Shown: positions 1-5,687 of the stretch, in pieces
Layout: every line of letters starts with the position of its first letter
Position numbering within the stretch: the stretch's first letter is position 1
Origin: Rhodospirillales bacterium
GTDB lineage: Bacteria > Pseudomonadota > Alphaproteobacteria > Rhodospirillales > JAPHTL01
Reading direction: 5' to 3'
Assembly (NCBI GenBank): GCA_026193355.1
Contig: JAPHTL010000001.1
Coordinates: forward strand, 1 to 7,839
Length of the DNA: 7,839 nucleotides
The notes under the pieces: generated by a model
Databases searched by the model: none
What the model was told of the DNA's origin: nothing
What the model saw: only the letters and a program-made list of their open reading frames with translations
Program-made: the position numbers and the translations under genes

Positions 1-41
1 CGCAGGGTGCTGTCATAGAGGTAAACGCGATCGTCGCTCAT
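1..41 (-). CDS. cimA: Citramalate synthase, N-terminal fragment (gene runs off the left edge)
   Basis: Only 13 complete codons and two bases of the next are visible, reading MSDDRVYLYDSTL and then a codon beginning CG, probably Arg. The YLYDSTLR stretch matches the opening beta strand of the LeuA/CimA family of acyl-CoA-condensing aldolases. There the Asp of the D-(S/T)-T-L-R-D motif binds the catalytic divalent metal and the Arg is catalytic. Family members with a short lead ending in YLYD(T/S)TLRDGAQ are usually citramalate synthases, which join pyruvate and acetyl-CoA to make citramalate for isoleucine synthesis. A neighbouring cysS is a common setting for this gene in alphaproteobacteria. 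Isopropylmalate or homocitrate synthase cannot be excluded from 13 residues. The ATG is preceded by no convincing Shine-Dalgarno sequence. Confidence 0.7.
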   Translation of the reverse strand, partial: MSDDRVYLYDSTL

Positions 42-223
42 GATTCGACCCGCTTTTTTCCAGAATTCCACGAGGCGGCGAGGATGCCCAATTTGACATT
101 CTATTACAAGTGCCCGGCGACGGCTCTTGGCTAAGAGATCAATCAACCGTATGCTTGTGGAAAATATACGGCCCCGGGAAGCTCAAAAGAACCACATTCA
201 ACCAACGCTGGCCTCGGAACACC
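42..223. other. Divergent spacer between the cimA-like gene and the 169-aa gene
   Basis: These 182 bases must hold the promoters of both divergent genes. On the minus strand TAGAAT (103-98) matches five of six positions of a -10 box and lies about 57 bases before the cimA-like ATG, but has no recognisable -35. On the plus strand TTGACA at 93-98 is a perfect -35 hexamer, but no -10 follows at 16-18 bases. I see no riboswitch or terminator here. Confidence 0.4.
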
Positions 224-733
224 ATGAACGACGACGTTGATCTTTCTCCTGAAGAACTGACCGAAGGGTACCTCGCCTTTCGGGAAAAGGCGCAGGGAAC
301 GAACATCAGCCCACAAACCCTTCTGGCGACAGACTATCTAAATCATTTCAATGAGATCGTCATGCTGCTGGAGATGATTCCCGACATGCCGGAGCTTCTG
401 GAGGAAGCGCGGGAATGGCAACCCAAAAGCTATCCGGATTTCGTCCGCGCCAGCACATTTTCCGAGGCGGAACTTGCCGCTGACGCATACGAGCACGTCC
501 CGGCCCGCTTCAAGGCGCCATTCGAGAAAACCATCGGCCAGCTTGACCATCTTATCACTTCCAGCATTGATCGACTGGAAGCAGACCTGCAGGCCGGGAA
601 CCTCGACCTGTTGCGCGAAAACGCAAAAGCGCTTTCACGGGTCATTCAGAAGCTGATGGATCATGCCTCAGGCATCATGCACGGCGGCATTTCGGTCATG
701 GATCAAGGCGAAATCGACGCAATGATCGGCTGA
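224..733 (+). CDS. Conserved hypothetical protein, helical, with FliM-like C-terminal tail
   Basis: This 169-residue protein has no signal peptide, membrane segment or catalytic motif that I recognise. It is acidic and looks almost wholly helical. Residues about 32 to 65 form a conserved-looking block (ATDYLNHFNEIVMLLEMIPD) rich in Met, Leu and acidic residues. Residues about 84 to 150 look like two long amphipathic helices. The protein ends in MDQGEIDAMIG (159-169), which resembles the N-terminal CheY-binding peptide of FliM. I chose the ATG at 224 because the product starts sensibly there. The reading frame stays open upstream to a GTG at 110, but that 38-residue extension has no ribosome binding site and an unusual composition. 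The gene diverges from the cimA-like gene and converges on cysS with a 23-nt gap. I recall similar unnamed proteins in Rhodospirillales. Its function is unknown. Confidence 0.8.
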   Translation: MNDDVDLSPEELTEGYLAFREKAQGTNISPQTLLATDYLNHFNEIVMLLEMIPDMPELLEEAREWQPKSYPDFVRASTFSEAELAADAYEHVPARFKAPFEKTIGQLDHLITSSIDRLEADLQAGNLDLLRENAKALSRVIQKLMDHASGIMHGGISVMDQGEIDAMIG

Positions 734-756
734 TTCTGAGGCCCGGTCGCTACACC

Positions 757-2136
757 CTAGGCCCGTTTCCAGGTCGTGCCGCCCGCCCCGTCCTCAAGAA
801 CAACCCCCATGGCTGACAGATCGTCACGAATCCGGTCGGCGGCGGCGAAATCCTTCGCCTTTCGCGCGGCGATGCGTTCGGCGATCAGTTTTTCGATCTG
901 GTCCTCGTCAAGGGTGGCTGAACCTGCCGGTTGCCAGCGGAACCAGTCTTCCGGCTCCTGCCTGAGCAAACCAAGAAGTTCGGCCCCGGCCAGCAGCGCG
1001 GCCTTCAACTGTCCGCGGACATCAGGATCGCTCTCCTTGTTGAGCGACGTCACAAGCTCATGCAGATGGCTCAGCGCCAATGGCGTATTGAGATCGTCAA
1101 GAAGCGCCTCAGCAACCCCACCGGACACACCGTCGTTTTCTCCAGCCACATCACCAGCGTTCCGCAATGCCGTGTAGAAACGGTCCAGCGTCTGTTTAGC
1201 CTGCACCAGACCATCGCGGGTAAAGTCCAGCGGCTGACGGTAATGGGTCTGCAAAAGAACCAGGCGGATGGCCTCGCCGGGGAAGTCATCGAGAAGTTCG
1301 TGCACCGTATAGAAGTTGCCCAGCGACTTGGACATCTTTTCACCCTCGGCCATCAGGTAACCGTTGTGCATCCAGTATCGAACAAACGGTGTTCCCCCGT
1401 GGGCGCAGACGCTCTGGGCGATTTCATTTTCATGATGCGGGAAGATCAGGTCCTGACCGCCGCCGTGGATGTCGAATGTCTTGTCCAGATAGCGGCCGCT
1501 CATCGCCGAACATTCCAGATGCCAGCCGGGACGGCCGTAACTCCACGGGCTTTGCCAACCCGGCTCGTCCTCACCGGATGGCTTCCACAGGACAAAATCA
1601 GCCGGATCGCGCTTGTAGGGCGCGACCTCGACCCTGGCGCCGGCGATCATTTCATCGCGGTTGCGGCCCGACAGCGCACCATAACCGTCGAAAGAGGCAA
1701 CGCTGAACAGGACATGCCCCTCCGCTTCGTAGGCATGCCCCGAGGCGATCAGCGTCTCGATCATGGCGGTCATTTCGGGGATGTGTTCGGTGGCGCGCGG
1801 CTCGATATCGGGCGGGAGCGCATTAAGCGCCGCCATATCGGCATGGAAGGCGTCCGCCGTGCGTTCGGTGATGGCGCGGATATCCTCGCCGCTCTCGCGG
1901 GCGCGGGCGTTGATCTTGTCGTCCACGTCGGTGATGTTCCGAACGTAGGTGACCTTGGGATAGATCGTCTTCAGAAGCCGGTAGAGAACATCGAAAACGA
2001 CCACCGGACGCGCATTGCCGATATGGGCGTAGTCATAGACCGTTGGGCCGCACACATACATGCGCACATTCGCCGGATCGATCGGTTCAAAGGCATCCTT
2101 CCGGCGCGTCAGTGTATTATGGATATGCAGGCCCAA
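757..2136 (-). CDS. cysS: Cysteinyl-tRNA synthetase
   Basis: This class I aminoacyl-tRNA synthetase charges tRNA-Cys with cysteine in the cytoplasm, using ATP. The 459 residues match the usual length (E. coli 461). The HIGH-type signature is HIGN at 38-41 and the KMSKS loop is at 267-271. The four zinc ligands that select cysteine are all present, at Cys29, Cys209, His234 and Glu238, and Trp205 of the cysteine pocket is also in place. The C-terminal helical region includes the typical AARKAKDFAAADRIRDDL stretch (about 423-440) that is common to bacterial CysRS. The start is a TTG codon: no in-frame ATG occurs before Met26, which lies too close to the zinc-site cysteine, and a good Shine-Dalgarno sequence sits just ahead of the TTG. 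The gene stops with TAG, tail to tail with the 169-aa gene, and diverges from the 271-aa gene. The enzyme appears intact. Confidence 0.98.
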   Translation of the reverse strand: MGLHIHNTLTRRKDAFEPIDPANVRMYVCGPTVYDYAHIGNARPVVVFDVLYRLLKTIYPKVTYVRNITDVDDKINARARESGEDIRAITERTADAFHADMAALNALPPDIEPRATEHIPEMTAMIETLIASGHAYEAEGHVLFSVASFDGYGALSGRNRDEMIAGARVEVAPYKRDPADFVLWKPSGEDEPGWQSPWSYGRPGWHLECSAMSGRYLDKTFDIHGGGQDLIFPHHENEIAQSVCAHGGTPFVRYWMHNGYLMAEGEKMSKSLGNFYTVHELLDDFPGEAIRLVLLQTHYRQPLDFTRDGLVQAKQTLDRFYTALRNAGDVAGENDGVSGGVAEALLDDLNTPLALSHLHELVTSLNKESDPDVRGQLKAALLAGAELLGLLRQEPEDWFRWQPAGSATLDEDQIEKLIAERIAARKAKDFAAADRIRDDLSAMGVVLEDGAGGTTWKRA

Positions 2137-2289
2137 GAGCGTTCCCTCTCATCGGTATTTCCTTCCGGGGCCTAGGGTTAGCAGAGTCTCCGCCGCCGGT
2201 CCATGCCCCCTCGTCTGATGACGTTCGCCCATTAGTCATGTTATGGTGACGAACAAAAGAAAATTACATCAGATGCAAACGAACCGTCC
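2137..2289. other. Divergent spacer between cysS and the 271-aa gene
   Basis: These 153 bases separate two divergent genes and should carry both promoters. Apart from the cysS ribosome binding site I find no convincing -35/-10 pair in either direction. A six-codon open frame, ATG at 2273 to TGA at 2293, overlaps the start codon of the 271-aa gene as ATGA. No T-box or other leader structure for cysS is evident. Confidence 0.4.
2143..2150 (-). promoter_or_regulatory. Ribosome binding site deciding the TTG start of cysS
   Basis: On the minus strand the sequence reads GAGAGGGA, then six bases, then TTG. The match to the anti-Shine-Dalgarno sequence and the spacing are both good. An ATG a little further upstream (minus strand, just ahead of GAGAGGGA) is out of frame with cysS, so it cannot serve as the start. 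Confidence 0.7.
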
Positions 2290-3105
2290 ATGAACGATCA
2301 AACGAAATCGCCCCCAGCACAGCACCCGGAACACAGCCTTGCAAAGACGTTTGTCGATTCAATTATCGACCGTCTTGTCGGCGAGGCAATCAGGCGTGGG
2401 GGATCCCTTTCGGTCAAGGACCTCGGCGATCTTCGCGGGATGATGGAAGGCGACACCGCCAATCTTGAGGCGCAAATAACGCGTTCCTTCAGGCAGTTCG
2501 CATCCGCACGGGAGAGGGCGAATTGGGATCAGGCGCGGCGCTATCCCTTCGACCGGCTGCTGGTCAAAACCTTCTCCCATATCCTTCTTGGCGAGGAAGG
2601 CATGACGCTCAGCCGCGGCGGTTTGCCGCGGCGGTTCCTTCCCGGTTTTTTTCTGGCGATCACCAAGATGTTGGGCGAGGAAAACGTCGAGCGCCTGCAC
2701 GGGCGAACCCGCGTGATCGTCAACCGCCTGAAAGAGAAAGACGGCACCGTCGATTGGGAAACCGTCTATGCCGATCCGGATTCGCAGGAACTGGTCATCG
2801 AGTCGTTGGTCGACATGGCCCCGTATTTCAGTGTGCCTGAACGTCGCAAGGCCTGGATGGAAGACCTGATCAATTCCCATATGGCCGCGACGAACCCCGA
2901 CGACAGGACAAGCCGGGAAACCGAAGGATGGCAGTTCGGGGGTCCCGCTTTTTTCAAGCTTACCGAAGCCATGTTCGCGAGCCTGAATCAGGCACTCGCC
3001 AACCATGACCAGCGCAAGGCGCTCGAATCAAAGTTGGGCGACAAGGCCATCGCAGCGGCGCGCGCCGCGCTGGGGGAGCTTGAGGCGGCGCGGAAAAAAG
3101 GCTGA
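2290..3105 (+). CDS. Conserved hypothetical protein, 271 aa
   Basis: This soluble protein has no signal peptide or membrane segment and no domain that I can name. A polar N-terminus (1-16) is followed by helical segments. The most distinctive block is SRGGLPRRFLPGFFLAITKM at about 108-127, where basic and Gly residues lead into a hydrophobic helix. A second block, ESLVDMAPYFSVPERRKAWM, lies at 171-190, and the last 40 residues form an Ala/Lys/Glu-rich helix that looks like a coiled coil. I recall similar unnamed proteins in Rhodospirillales, but no function. The ATG at 2290 is preceded by only a weak ribosome binding site. The gene diverges from cysS across about 150 bases and runs tail to tail into the DAHP synthase gene with a 17-nt gap. 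Codon use and GC match the neighbours, so recent transfer is not suggested. Confidence 0.8.
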   Translation: MNDQTKSPPAQHPEHSLAKTFVDSIIDRLVGEAIRRGGSLSVKDLGDLRGMMEGDTANLEAQITRSFRQFASARERANWDQARRYPFDRLLVKTFSHILLGEEGMTLSRGGLPRRFLPGFFLAITKMLGEENVERLHGRTRVIVNRLKEKDGTVDWETVYADPDSQELVIESLVDMAPYFSVPERRKAWMEDLINSHMAATNPDDRTSRETEGWQFGGPAFFKLTEAMFASLNQALANHDQRKALESKLGDKAIAAARAALGELEAARKKG

Positions 3106-3122
3106 TCCGCCGGAACGACGTA

Positions 3123-4502
3123 TTACCGACCGGGAAGGGCGACGGGCGCGCGCAGATCACGTTCGATCTTGAGCGCCTCGGCCACCAGAAACGCCAGTTC
3201 CAGCGCCTGACTTGCGTTGAGCCGCGGATCGCAATGGGTATGGTAGCGGTCGCCCAAGCGGGCTTCGGTCACGGCGCGGGCGCCACCGACGCATTCGGTC
3301 ACATCCTGCCCCGTCATTTCGAAATGAACGCCGCCCGCATAGGTTCCCTCGGCACGGTGCACGGCGAAGAAACCGCGAACCTCTTCGAGAATCCGGTCGA
3401 TATGGCGCGTCTTGAAACCACCGGCACTTACCGTGTTGGCATGCATCGGATCGCAGGCCCAGACCACATTCCGGCCTTCCGCCTTCACCTTGCGAACCAG
3501 ATTGGGAAGCTTTGCTTCCACCTGTTCCGCGCCCATGCGGGTAATGACGGTCACGTGCCCCGCCTCGTTTGAGGGGTTGAGCACATCGATCAGGCGAATC
3601 AGTTCGTCCGGGTCCATCGTCGGGCCGGCCTTGAAGGCGACGGGATTTCCGATGCCGCGCATGAATTCGACATGGGCGTGATCAAGCTGACGTGTGCGAT
3701 CACCGATCCACAGCATATGGGCCGATGTGTCATACCATTCACCCGTCGTCGAATCGATACGGGTCATGGCCTCTTCGTATCCCAGCAGCAGCGCTTCATG
3801 GGCAGTGAAGAAATCGGTCTCGCGGATCTGCGGTGTGCTTTCGGCGGTCAACCCACAGGCCGCCATGAAGGCCAGGGTCTCCTGCAAACGGTCGGCCATT
3901 TCCTGATACTTCTCGGCCTGCGGAGTCTTGGCGATGAAACTGAGCGTCCAGCGGTGCATCTTGTGCAGGTCCGCATACCCGCCCTGCGCAAAGGCGCGCA
4001 GCAGGTTGAGCGTCGATGCCGACTGGTTATATGCCTTGATCAGGCGCTGCGGATCGGGGATGCGGTCGGCTTCCGTGAAATCCGGGCCGTTGATCATGTC
4101 GCCGCGGTAACTCGGCAGGGTCACACCGTCGATGGTCTCATTGTCCGACGAACGGGGCTTCGCGAACTGTCCGGCCATGCGACCGACCTTGACCACCGGA
4201 CAGGCTGCGCCGAAGGTCAGGATGATGGCCATCTGCAGCAACACCCGGAAGGTGTCGCGGATGTTGTCGGGATGGAATTCAGCGAAACTTTCGGCGCAAT
4301 CGCCGCCTTGCAGCAAAAACGCCTCACCCTTCGACACGCGCGCCAGCGACGCCTTCAGCGCACGCGCCTCGCCTGCGAAGACAAGCGGGGGGTAACGCCG
4401 GAGTTCTTTCTCCACGGCATTCAATTCGGCAGCGTCCGGGTACACAGGAACCTGAACGATCGGCTTGCTGCGCCAGCTGTCCGGCGACCATTTTCCGGTC
4501 AT
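3123..4502 (-). CDS. aroG: Class II 3-deoxy-7-phosphoheptulonate (DAHP) synthase
   Basis: This enzyme condenses phosphoenolpyruvate with erythrose 4-phosphate, the first step of the shikimate pathway to Phe, Tyr, Trp and other aromatics. With the ATG at 4502 the product has 459 residues, the usual size for the class II family of plants, Mycobacterium and many proteobacteria. Expected metal ligands, by analogy with the M. tuberculosis enzyme, are Cys69 (in QGGDCAESF), His354 (DPMHANT), Glu395 (GVHFEMTGQ) and Asp425 (HCDPRLN). Arg108 in VGRMAGQFAKPRS, Lys291 in FKAGP and Arg322 in ITRMG fit the substrate-binding positions. I prefer this ATG to a TTG eight codons upstream because a strong ribosome binding site sits five bases before the ATG and none before the TTG; the extended form would be 467 residues. 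The symbol follows the mycobacterial gene, and other names are used for this family. Confidence 0.96.
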   Translation of the reverse strand: MTGKWSPDSWRSKPIVQVPVYPDAAELNAVEKELRRYPPLVFAGEARALKASLARVSKGEAFLLQGGDCAESFAEFHPDNIRDTFRVLLQMAIILTFGAACPVVKVGRMAGQFAKPRSSDNETIDGVTLPSYRGDMINGPDFTEADRIPDPQRLIKAYNQSASTLNLLRAFAQGGYADLHKMHRWTLSFIAKTPQAEKYQEMADRLQETLAFMAACGLTAESTPQIRETDFFTAHEALLLGYEEAMTRIDSTTGEWYDTSAHMLWIGDRTRQLDHAHVEFMRGIGNPVAFKAGPTMDPDELIRLIDVLNPSNEAGHVTVITRMGAEQVEAKLPNLVRKVKAEGRNVVWACDPMHANTVSAGGFKTRHIDRILEEVRGFFAVHRAEGTYAGGVHFEMTGQDVTECVGGARAVTEARLGDRYHTHCDPRLNASQALELAFLVAEALKIERDLRAPVALPGR

Positions 4503-4507
4503 TCCGA

Positions 4508-4513
4508 CCTCTC
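4508..4513 (-). promoter_or_regulatory. Ribosome binding site of the DAHP synthase gene
   Basis: The minus strand reads GAGAGG, then five bases, then ATG at 4502-4500. This supports the ATG over the in-frame TTG at 4526-4524, which has no such site in front of it. It would put the site inside the coding region if the longer form were used. Confidence 0.7.
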
Positions 4514-4542
4514 GTAGCTTTGACAAATCATGAAGGAATTAG

Positions 4543-4571
4543 GCTATACGCTGATGGCCCGCGATTTTCCA
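4543..4571 (-). promoter_or_regulatory. Possible promoter of the DAHP synthase gene
   Basis: On the minus strand TGGAAA (4571-4566) and TATAGC (4548-4543) are separated by 17 bases. Each matches four of six positions of the sigma-70 type consensus. A start about seven bases downstream, near 4536, would leave a leader of roughly 34 nt before the ATG. The site lies after the terminator of the upstream lipoprotein gene, so the DAHP synthase gene needs a promoter in this interval. The call rests on weak consensus matches only. Confidence 0.3.
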
Positions 4572-4592
4572 CCCTATTTAGTCGCTCTGGCG

Positions 4593-4624
4593 TGAAAAGC
4601 CCCCGCGTTTTTACGCGGGGGCTT
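4593..4624 (-). terminator. Rho-independent terminator after the OmpA-like lipoprotein gene
   Basis: The arms AAGCCCCCGCGT and ACGCGGGGGCTT form a perfect 12-bp stem (4597-4608 with 4613-4624) around a four-base loop. On the minus strand the stem runs into a short T run (CTTTTCACG), while the plus strand reads CTTCATC, so it is oriented to stop minus-strand transcription leaving the lipoprotein gene. It also insulates the DAHP synthase gene downstream. Confidence 0.88.
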
Positions 4625-4636
4625 CATCAATGCACA

Positions 4637-4665
4637 GGGACGGTCGTTTCAAATTGCGCCGTCCC
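4637..4665 (-). other. Second stem-loop directly after the lipoprotein gene
   Basis: GGGACGG (4637-4643) and CCGTCCC (4659-4665) are exact inverted repeats with a 15-base loop, starting eight bases beyond the stop codon of the lipoprotein gene. There is no T run, so it is not a terminator by itself. Together with the true terminator downstream it would give the mRNA two stacked hairpins at its 3' end, which commonly slow exonuclease decay. That role is inferred. Confidence 0.55.
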
Positions 4666-4673
4666 GAGAACCA

Positions 4674-5516
4674 TTAGTGTGGTGAGAACGTCACCTCGAC
4701 ACGCCGGTTCTTGCCTTCGCGCGTGTTATCGGGCGTCTTCACGGCTGGCTTGTCTTCGCCATAGGCGCTGATCGACATGGGCGCGTTTCCACCACCACCC
4801 ATGACGGCCTGACGCACGTTTGCGGCGCGCATCCGCGCAAGGCGGTCATTGTAATCATTCGACCCAACCGTGTCGGTATTGCCGCTGATGGTCATCATCG
4901 GCGGCTTGTAGCCCTTCACCGCCGCGACGATGTCGGCGACAATTTTCATGCCGGCTTCGTTGACGTCAGCACTGTTGAAATCGAAATAGATGGTGAACGG
5001 TCCCGGCAGCGCCATCGGAGCCATCGGCTTGCCCACACAATCCGGGATCGCCTTCATGTAGCCGTCGCGCGCCGCCGCGATATGGTCGGGCTGATGACCT
5101 TCTTCGGCCTGCTCCATCCAGTGTTCAAGCCAGGTCTGGGAAAGGGCGCAGGCATCGGGAGCCATTTTGGGCGCTTCGGTGCCGAGCGCCGTCATCAGGC
5201 GTTCGCGTTCCTTGGCGATTTCCGCACGGATATCCGCCGAAGCGATCTTGCGTTCCTCAAGCGCCTGCGGGGCGACAAGGATGCCGTTTGCTGCGTTTTC
5301 CGCGCGCATATTGAAGAAACCGGCATCGCGCCAGTCCATCTCGGCAACCTCGAATTTGGCGCGCTCTACATAGCGTTTGTGCAGGGCTGCGGCGAAGGCA
5401 TCGCCCTTGTCCGGCATCATCGCCACGTCATCGACATTGTAGTTACTGGCGCAGGCCGACAACCCCAAGGTCACGGCAACAGCGGCTGCGATTGAAAAAA
5501 ATTTTCTGTCTGGCAT
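4674..5516 (-). CDS. OmpA-family lipoprotein with peptidoglycan-binding domain
   Basis: This 280-residue envelope protein probably ties the outer membrane to the cell wall. Residues 1-21 form a lipoprotein signal peptide ending in the lipobox LSAC, so Cys22 should be lipid-modified. The middle part (about 36-165) is helical and holds three further cysteines near the ends of helices (Cys122 and Cys160 among them) that could form a disulfide in the periplasm. The C-terminal OmpA domain (about 172-278) opens with FTIYFDFNSADV and carries NTDTVGSNDYNDRLARMRA. Asp215 and Arg230, spaced 15 apart as in E. coli OmpA, are the expected diaminopimelate contacts. There is no beta-barrel region. The ATG is preceded by AGGGGAG ten bases away. 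The gene is alone in its transcript, closed by a strong terminator. It is likely expressed from the upstream spacer containing a consensus -10 box. Confidence 0.92.
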   Translation of the reverse strand: MPDRKFFSIAAAVAVTLGLSACASNYNVDDVAMMPDKGDAFAAALHKRYVERAKFEVAEMDWRDAGFFNMRAENAANGILVAPQALEERKIASADIRAEIAKERERLMTALGTEAPKMAPDACALSQTWLEHWMEQAEEGHQPDHIAAARDGYMKAIPDCVGKPMAPMALPGPFTIYFDFNSADVNEAGMKIVADIVAAVKGYKPPMMTISGNTDTVGSNDYNDRLARMRAANVRQAVMGGGGNAPMSISAYGEDKPAVKTPDNTREGKNRRVEVTFSPH

Positions 5517-5644
5517 GGGTCAGGTACTCCCCTTTTGTTGTCTTTAGTGGAATTCCCCGAACAGAGCTTCTCAAATGGCGATTTATCTAGCGCCTTATGG
5601 TTGTCCGGGTATCTTAGATGGGCATGGTGAAAGTTAAAACCACT

Positions 5645-5660
5645 AATAATTTAAATTATT
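5645..5660. repeat. Perfect 16-bp AT-only palindrome
   Basis: AATAATTTAAATTATT is its own reverse complement over all 16 bases and sits in otherwise GC-rich DNA, in the spacer between the adaptor gene and the lipoprotein gene. It begins five bases downstream (minus strand) of a TATAAT box, so it would overlap the transcription start. This fits an operator for a dimeric regulator, or an easily melted start region. It has no GC stem or T run, so it is not a usual terminator for the adaptor gene. Confidence 0.6.
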
Positions 5661-5664
5661 GGCG

Positions 5665-5670
5665 ATTATA
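5665..5670 (-). promoter_or_regulatory. Consensus -10 box, possible promoter of the lipoprotein gene
   Basis: The minus strand reads TATAAT exactly. Upstream -35 matches are poor: GTGACT at 5695-5690 agrees in four positions but with a 19-base spacer, and overlaps the stop codon of the adaptor gene. A start near 5658 would give a leader of about 140 nt. The eight bases TGGCGATT (plus strand) that contain the edge of this box recur at 5576-5583, again beside an AT-rich hexamer, which could mark a second promoter or a repeated binding site. Confidence 0.35.
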
Positions 5671-5687
5671 CCGTTCAGGCCCAAATC

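Noticed and set aside
93..98. Perfect TTGACA hexamer on the plus strand
   Set aside because: No -10-like hexamer follows at 16-18 bases (the sequence there is GGCGAC), so I do not call a promoter.
110..223. Upstream extension of the 169-aa gene to a GTG at 110
   Set aside because: There is no ribosome binding site before the GTG, the added residues are unlike the rest of the protein, and the segment occupies the divergent promoter region.
521..541. FEKTIGQ in the 169-aa protein, superficially like the CheZ phosphatase motif FQDLTGQ
   Set aside because: The catalytic Asp of CheZ is replaced by Lys at the matching position, and the surrounding residues do not align. The Phe and Gly-Gln alone are not evidence of a CheZ phosphatase.
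931..2175. A 414-codon open frame on the plus strand across cysS
   Set aside because: It lies antisense to an intact cysS with all catalytic and zinc-binding residues, and its product resembles no family I know.
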